From: Candidatus Neomicrothrix sp. UBA814
GTDB taxonomy: Bacteria; Actinomycetota; Acidimicrobiia; Acidimicrobiales; Poriferisodalaceae
Assembly (NCBI GenBank): GCA_002296525.1
Contig: DBIA01000008.1
Coordinates: 19,648 to 83,647 of the forward strand
DNA length: 64,000 nt
Direction: 5' to 3'
Made by a program: the position numbers and the translations under genes. The notes below the pieces were generated by a model. That model ran no database searches, had not been told where the DNA came from, and saw nothing but the letters and a program-made list of their open reading frames with translations. Below are positions 59,545 to 64,000 of the stretch, in pieces (within the stretch, counting starts at the first letter, position 1; each line of letters begins with the position of its first letter).

Positions 59545-60689
59545 CGTTTTTTTCGGCCGTTCGGTGATTGTTTACCTGATGCATGGATGAGCACGAGATC
59601 AGCTACGTTTCGAGTCGCTCTTGGAAACCCAACGCTACGCCGATGTCTTTCACCATCTGGGTCATCTGAGCCTTGAGATGCACTAAGCATTCGCTCAATC
59701 TCCGTGGTCAAACGCTTTCCGTCTAATTCAGCGTCATCTACGACTGTCGCGAACCCTGCCTTCACTAGCACATCAGCATTTCGACGTTGATGGTCGTTCG
59801 GAGCGTTCGGAAGCGGAACCAAGATAGCTGGGACACCCAAGACGGCAAGTTCCGCGCTAGTGGAACCACCAGGCCGGCAAACTACTAAGTCAGCAGCCGC
59901 TATTGCTTTCGGCAGGTTGTCGTCATACTCAAGCGATCGAATGTTTTCAGGCAAAGAGGAGGGCACTGCATGCCAATCTCGTCGACCAACAACATGATGA
60001 ATTATTGGTAGTTGAGCAGATGAAGCAGCTTGCCATAAGGCTCGGTTGATCCGAAGTGACCCTAAGGACCCGCCGAACACAACTACCACTGGATCATGTC
60101 GGGGCCACCCCAATTCAGGTCTGCTCTCGCGACCCAATTTATGGGCTTCTAGCACCGAGTCTCGGATTGGGTTACCGGTTACAACTTCGTTTTTGAGGCC
60201 GGTTCCAGGGCTTGGCACAGCTGCAGCCTTGGCAAAGTTCCTCAAAAGTCGATTCGTGGCTGAAGCCGCTGCATTTTGTTCCGCTAGCACTAAGGGAACT
60301 CTCAAGATCACCGCCCCTAGAGCACCAGGTAAAGCCGCGTATCCTCCCAGGGACAACACGACTCTCGGCCTTAACCGAGCGATTATCCAGATGGCTCTTA
60401 CTACCGCCCAGCAAATTCCGATCAGGTTCCAGAAATTGGCAAGGGAAATGCGGCGGCCATTCAAGCCGCGACCGGTGAGCGCCCAAAGACGATACCCCGA
60501 CTCTGGAACCAGTTGCTTTTCCAGACCGCGGGCGCTTCCAATAAACACAATCTGATCTTTGTTCCAACCATCTTTTTGAAGCTCTTCAGCTACAGCAAGA
60601 CCTGGCAACAGATGACCTGCTGTCCCTCCCCCAGCAATAACCACTTCACACTTTGACAGGCCACTCTGTTGGAAGTTTGAGTCCTTCAT
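59541..60689 (-). CDS. murG: Lipid II synthase (GlcNAc transferase)
   Basis: MurG adds GlcNAc to lipid I on the inner face of the membrane. The 382-residue GT28 glycosyltransferase has the glycine-rich GGGTAGHLLPGLAVAEEL (about 19), VLAEQNAAAS (about 138) where E-Q-N is diagnostic, VFGGSLGSLRIN (about 205) and VCRPGGSTSAELAVLGVPAILVPLPN (in pieces, about 275). It overlaps ftsW and murC by four bases. Confidence 0.96.
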   Translation of the reverse strand: MKDSNFQQSGLSKCEVVIAGGGTAGHLLPGLAVAEELQKDGWNKDQIVFIGSARGLEKQLVPESGYRLWALTGRGLNGRRISLANFWNLIGICWAVVRAIWIIARLRPRVVLSLGGYAALPGALGAVILRVPLVLAEQNAAASATNRLLRNFAKAAAVPSPGTGLKNEVVTGNPIRDSVLEAHKLGRESRPELGWPRHDPVVVVFGGSLGSLRINRALWQAASSAQLPIIHHVVGRRDWHAVPSSLPENIRSLEYDDNLPKAIAAADLVVCRPGGSTSAELAVLGVPAILVPLPNAPNDHQRRNADVLVKAGFATVVDDAELDGKRLTTEIERMLSASQGSDDPDGERHRRSVGFPRATRNVADLVLIHASGKQSPNGRKKR

Positions 60690-61825
60690 GTTGATTGCCG
60701 CGCAATATTTAGCAGAAGCCCAGCAGCTATTGCGTTGAGAATTAACGACGTCCCGCCGTAAGAGATGAACGGGAGTGTGACTCCCGTGATCGGAAGCGAT
60801 CCCAGAACTCCTAATAGGTTGACCGTCATCTGAACCAGGAACCAGATGGATATACCTGCTGCCAGAAGAGATCCAAATACGTCCGGAGCTCCTTGTGCTG
60901 TGCGGAACCCCGCCACTATGAACGTTCCAAGCAAAATCACAACAGGTAGGGCGCCCATAAAGCCAAGTTGTTCTCCCACCACAGCGAAGACAAAGTCAGT
61001 GTCGGCCGCGGGCACCCACCCCCACTCTGCATGACCGCCCCCAAGGCCTGTTCCTTTCAGGCCCCCTCGAGCCAAGCTCAGTAATCCTTGGGTCACCTGC
61101 CAGCTAGAACCTTCGATATCGTCCGAGGGATTAAAGAAAGCCACGACCCTTGCACGGCGATAAGACTCGCTGAGAATAAGAAAACTCCCGAGAAGAACAC
61201 CTACCCCGATCAAAGGGGCTAGGTGTTTGACCGGGACGCCCGCTGCCCACATCATTCCGAGAGCGATGATGCCGATTATCAAAGCAGTGCTTAAATCGCG
61301 TTGGATGTAAATGAGACCGCAAACAATCGCAACCCAGATTGAGATGGGAACTGTGACTCTGTCTAAACGATCGAGAAAGTACCGCCGCTGGTCAAGAAAT
61401 GACGCAACGCCAATAACTAAAGCAAACTTCGCTAATTCGGAAGGCTGGACGTTGAAGAGCCCGAAATCGAGCCACCTTTTACTGCCACCACTGGTCCGGC
61501 CCACAAATTGAACTAGCAATAAAGAGAACGTTGCTGATGCGACGAGGGCCGGAGCCCAACGTCTCCAAGTTCGATAGTCACGGTTAAGGACAAACAAAAG
61601 AGCCACAACGGCGATGGTCACCCAAGAGGCATGTTTGCCAAAGGTGGCAAAAGCATCACCCTTTTTTACGATCGCTGTCGGTGTAGACGCGAGTAGAACC
61701 GCAACGGTTCCTGTAAGCATGAGGAGCAACACCGAAGCCAACATTGCCAAGTACCGCCAAGGTGGCCTAGTCGCATTCGCTCCTGCGGCTTCGTTCGCCC
61801 CTATTGGGAAGAAAACCTTGGTCAC
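60686..61825 (-). CDS. ftsW: Septal peptidoglycan polymerase FtsW
   Basis: A SEDS-family lipid II polymerase for septal wall synthesis. The 379-residue protein has about ten membrane helices and the family motifs KRWLDFGLFNVQPSELAKFALVI (in pieces, about 120), YRRARVVAFFNPSDD (about 225) and the C-terminal PITGVTLPFISYGGTSLI (about 345). The location between murD and murG favours FtsW over RodA. An FtsI partner is not in the window. Confidence 0.95.
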   Translation of the reverse strand: MTKVFFPIGANEAAGANATRPPWRYLAMLASVLLLMLTGTVAVLLASTPTAIVKKGDAFATFGKHASWVTIAVVALLFVLNRDYRTWRRWAPALVASATFSLLLVQFVGRTSGGSKRWLDFGLFNVQPSELAKFALVIGVASFLDQRRYFLDRLDRVTVPISIWVAIVCGLIYIQRDLSTALIIGIIALGMMWAAGVPVKHLAPLIGVGVLLGSFLILSESYRRARVVAFFNPSDDIEGSSWQVTQGLLSLARGGLKGTGLGGGHAEWGWVPAADTDFVFAVVGEQLGFMGALPVVILLGTFIVAGFRTAQGAPDVFGSLLAAGISIWFLVQMTVNLLGVLGSLPITGVTLPFISYGGTSLILNAIAAGLLLNIARQST

Positions 61826-63168
61826 GTGACTTCTCTCCGTTCATTCAGTTCACCCACGATGTGTTTAAATTCGTCCCCGCGTTCGACGTAATTGCTGTAC
61901 CAATCAAATGAAGCACAAGCTGGGGAGAGGACTACATCAGCCCGAAAGCGAACGGCATAGTCAAACGCTAGAGACACTGCATCTTCCATCGAGTTCGCAA
62001 TAGCCACCGGTAGATCTCCCCTGAAGATTTCGATGACATCTTCGCTGGCGTCGCCAATAGCTACTACCGCTCGAAGCTGACTCCTCAGTGACGCAAGCTC
62101 CCCTAGATCGAGTCCCTTGTTTCGCCCTCCCGCAATCAATACGACAGCATCCAAGCCACCGACTCCAGCTACGGTCGCATGAGGCGTAGTGGCCTTGCTG
62201 TCATTAAAAAATCGAACCTTTTTGCTGGTCGCGACTAATTCCATCCGATGAGGCAGTCCTTGGAAGTCACACAGAGTCTCGCGAGCTCCGTGAATTGAAG
62301 CCCCCATGGAAAGACTCAATGCAACTGATGCACAAGCGTTTAAGAGATCGTGTGGGCGTGCCAGCGGAAGATCTGAGATATCAATAACTTTCTCGCCGTG
62401 AGCGCTAAGCACTGACTGCGTGCAGTGGACATCTCCAGCAGATAACCCAAAGGTGACCCGTTGCGCTTCAAGCTTCGGAAGCCACGAAGCGAGCGGCCCT
62501 AATTCGTTAGGGACTATTGCAAAGTCATCGGAGCTTTGACCATGGAAAATCTTGGCTTTCGCTAAAGCATAAGATTCGAAATCGCCGTGCCAGTCAAGGT
62601 GGTCGGGCGACAAATTGAGCCAAGCTGCCGACTGAGCTCGGAAATGTTGGACTCGATCCAACGCGAATGAAGAGGCCTCAACTACGAGAACCTCGTTTTC
62701 ATCGAACTGATCAGCTAGAGCAGCAACAAACGACACCTCAGTGTTTCCGACAGCAGCAGCTTTGATCTCGGAATTGTTAAGGATCTGTGCAGTTAATTCT
62801 GTGACTGTCGTCTTCCCGTTAGTTCCTGTTACCGCCGCTCGCGGCCGGTGGTCCCAGAAAGCTCCCACGTCTAGTTCACTCAAGACAGCTATGCCTTTTT
62901 TGTCCGCCATGCGGAGGAGGTTGTGGTATCTCGGTATCCCCGGGCTCGGCACCACTAAGTCAACTTTGCTCAGCGCTTCATCTAGCTGCTCTTCAGATGT
63001 CGCATCGACTACTTCGATAGCTAACTTACTGGCCGCTTCCATAATCGCTTCGGGTTGATCATCTGCGACGATGACGTGGTGGCCGCGAGCAAGCAAGGCT
63101 TCAGCTAGTGCTCTACCCGTGAGTCCTAGCCCACCAACAGCGACGCTCGATAGGTCGAATCCTGTCAC
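61822..63168 (-). CDS. murD: UDP-N-acetylmuramoylalanine--D-glutamate ligase
   Basis: MurD adds D-Glu to UDP-MurNAc-L-Ala. The 448-residue ligase has a Rossmann-like N-terminal domain (VAVGGLGLTGRALAEAL about 10), the ATP loop AVTGTNGKTTVTELTA (about 115), NLSPDHLDWHGDFESYA (about 180) and FFNDSKATTPHATV (about 315), which is diagnostic for MurD. It overlaps mraY and ftsW by four bases. Confidence 0.97.
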   Translation of the reverse strand: MTGFDLSSVAVGGLGLTGRALAEALLARGHHVIVADDQPEAIMEAASKLAIEVVDATSEEQLDEALSKVDLVVPSPGIPRYHNLLRMADKKGIAVLSELDVGAFWDHRPRAAVTGTNGKTTVTELTAQILNNSEIKAAAVGNTEVSFVAALADQFDENEVLVVEASSFALDRVQHFRAQSAAWLNLSPDHLDWHGDFESYALAKAKIFHGQSSDDFAIVPNELGPLASWLPKLEAQRVTFGLSAGDVHCTQSVLSAHGEKVIDISDLPLARPHDLLNACASVALSLSMGASIHGARETLCDFQGLPHRMELVATSKKVRFFNDSKATTPHATVAGVGGLDAVVLIAGGRNKGLDLGELASLRSQLRAVVAIGDASEDVIEIFRGDLPVAIANSMEDAVSLAFDYAVRFRADVVLSPACASFDWYSNYVERGDEFKHIVGELNERREVT

Positions 63169-64000
63169 GGCAGATACGTCCGGTTTATGAAGCCGGCCGA
63201 GTCAATGCTAATGAAATCGGCATAGAAGGCACCCAAGGCGAAAGCAACAAAGATTCCATTAATGATCCACATCCGAATCAGAACCGTGGTTTCCGGCCAA
63301 CCGGCTAACTCAAAGTGGTGATGTATCGGCGCCATTCGAAATACCCGGCGTTGAAACAACCGGTAGCTAGCGACCTGCAAGATGACGGAAAAGGTCTCAA
63401 GGACATATAGCGCACCAATGACCGGCAGGAGGAGGTGAGTCTCAAGAAGCAAAGCCAAACCTGCAAAGGCAGTCCCAATTGCCAATGAGCCAGTGTCGCC
63501 CATAAAGATCCGCGCTGGGGGGGCATTCCACCATAGAAATCCGATACATGCGCCGGTCATTGCTGCGGCAACGATGGCTAGATCCAATGCATGGTTGACG
63601 TTGTAACTCTCCGGGTGCCTAAAAATCCAGTAGCCAATGATTACGAAAGCCGAAAAGCCGATAGCCGACGAGCCCCCCGCTAAGCCATCAAGTCCATCGG
63701 TTAGGTTCACTGCATTTGCAGTTGCGATTACCAAGATCGAAGCCCAAATTACCCAGACCAGCTTGCCTATAGAAATGCCCGGTAGGTCGGCCCGTGTTAA
63801 CGCAATGACCGGACTGGTTTGTGCCCAATACATTGACATCACGGCGAAGCCGCAAGCTACGACAAGGAGACCGACAATTTTGGCTGACTTGTTAAGCCCC
63901 AAGTTTCGTTCACGGCTTACTTTGATCCAATCATCGATTAAACCCACCCCACTGGCCGCAACAATTGCAACAATGAGAACAAGGCCGGACCGCGTGAAAA
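63165..64000 (-). CDS. mraY: Phospho-MurNAc-pentapeptide transferase, 3' part
   Basis: MraY moves phospho-MurNAc-pentapeptide onto undecaprenyl phosphate to make lipid I. The gene runs off the right edge, so the N terminus is missing; about 278 residues remain. The Asp pair GLIDDWIKVSRERNLGL, the NAVNLTDGLDGLAGGSSAIGF motif and FMGDTGSLAIGTAFAGLAL (in pieces) are intact, as is the PIHHHFELAGWPET loop. The start is outside the window; the GTG near 63947 is an internal codon. Confidence 0.96.
   Translation of the reverse strand, partial: FTRSGLVLIVAIVAASGVGLIDDWIKVSRERNLGLNKSAKIVGLLVVACGFAVMSMYWAQTSPVIALTRADLPGISIGKLVWVIWASILVIATANAVNLTDGLDGLAGGSSAIGFSAFVIIGYWIFRHPESYNVNHALDLAIVAAAMTGACIGFLWWNAPPARIFMGDTGSLAIGTAFAGLALLLETHLLLPVIGALYVLETFSVILQVASYRLFQRRVFRMAPIHHHFELAGWPETTVLIRMWIINGIFVAFALGAFYADFISIDSAGFINRTYLP

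Overview
This 64 kb window looks like core chromosome of an actinobacterium, most likely a marine or free-living member of the class Acidimicrobiia. The reasons are the mix of genes: a bacterial proteasome activator (Bpa/PafE type), a mycothiol-synthase-like acetyltransferase, a PdtaR-type ANTAR response regulator, a DivIVA/SepF/YggT division cluster without ftsA, menaquinone genes, F420-type luciferase-like oxidoreductases and an IleRS with eukaryote-like signature motifs. Base composition is moderate (about half G+C by eye), lower than most actinobacteria. No insertion sequence, prophage, integrase, rRNA or CRISPR array is visible.

Layout. 1-2 kb: tail of an acidic zinc-ribbon protein, an SDR enzyme and a DMT transporter. 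2-10.6 kb (minus): coaE, rpsA, a methyltransferase, polA, pdtaR, a coiled-coil protein, an O-methyltransferase and an atypical SDR. 10.6 kb: tRNA-Leu(CAA). 10.9-15.2 kb (plus): fatty-acid synthase cluster fabD-fabH-fabG-acpP-fabF. 15.2-25.1 kb (minus): a long directon headed by a GroES-like gene and holding fused trpEG, ygfZ, an ABM monooxygenase, trpC-trpF-trpB-trpA, a cytochrome c, a peroxiredoxin, fabZ and azlCD. 25-28 kb: an alpha/beta hydrolase, small enzymes and an acyl-CoA ligase. 28.1-33.3 kb (minus): hisD-hisC-hisB-hisH-hisA-hisF. 33.3-45 kb: mixed metabolic and repair genes (HpcH aldolase, nth, mshD-like, VIT transporter, rlmN, maoC, menG, menA, crotonase, LLM oxidoreductase, unknowns). 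45-49 kb (minus): bpa, a phosphodiesterase, rluD, lspA and a DksA-like protein with a histone-H1-like tail. 49-52 kb: ileS. 52-64 kb (minus): division/cell-wall cluster mraY-murD-ftsW-murG-murC-murB-ftsQ-ftsZ-pgeF-yggS-sepF-yggT-divIVA.

How the genes work together. Many genes in the trp, his and mur blocks overlap by 1-4 bases (ATGA, GTGA or TGATG), indicating translational coupling. Transcription units often begin with a TANNNT hexamer only 6-8 bases before the start codon and no Shine-Dalgarno sequence, pointing to widespread leaderless mRNAs. Genes inside operons more often have an AGGAG-like site.

The most striking observation is that the GroES-like protein (24767-25120) ends in a flexible tail closing with Gly-Leu-Tyr-Leu, and the proteasome activator Bpa (45073-45603) ends in Gly-Val-Tyr-Leu. 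Both fit the HbYX/GxYL motif by which Mpa and PafE dock on the 20S proteasome. GroES folds form heptameric rings, matching the seven pockets of the proteasome alpha ring, so this may be an undescribed chaperonin-fold proteasome partner. Other points of interest are a FabD with a C-terminal biotinyl/lipoyl-like domain, a DksA-like protein that has lost all four zinc ligands, a frame-disrupted small membrane gene, and an orphan mini-ORF followed by a terminator.
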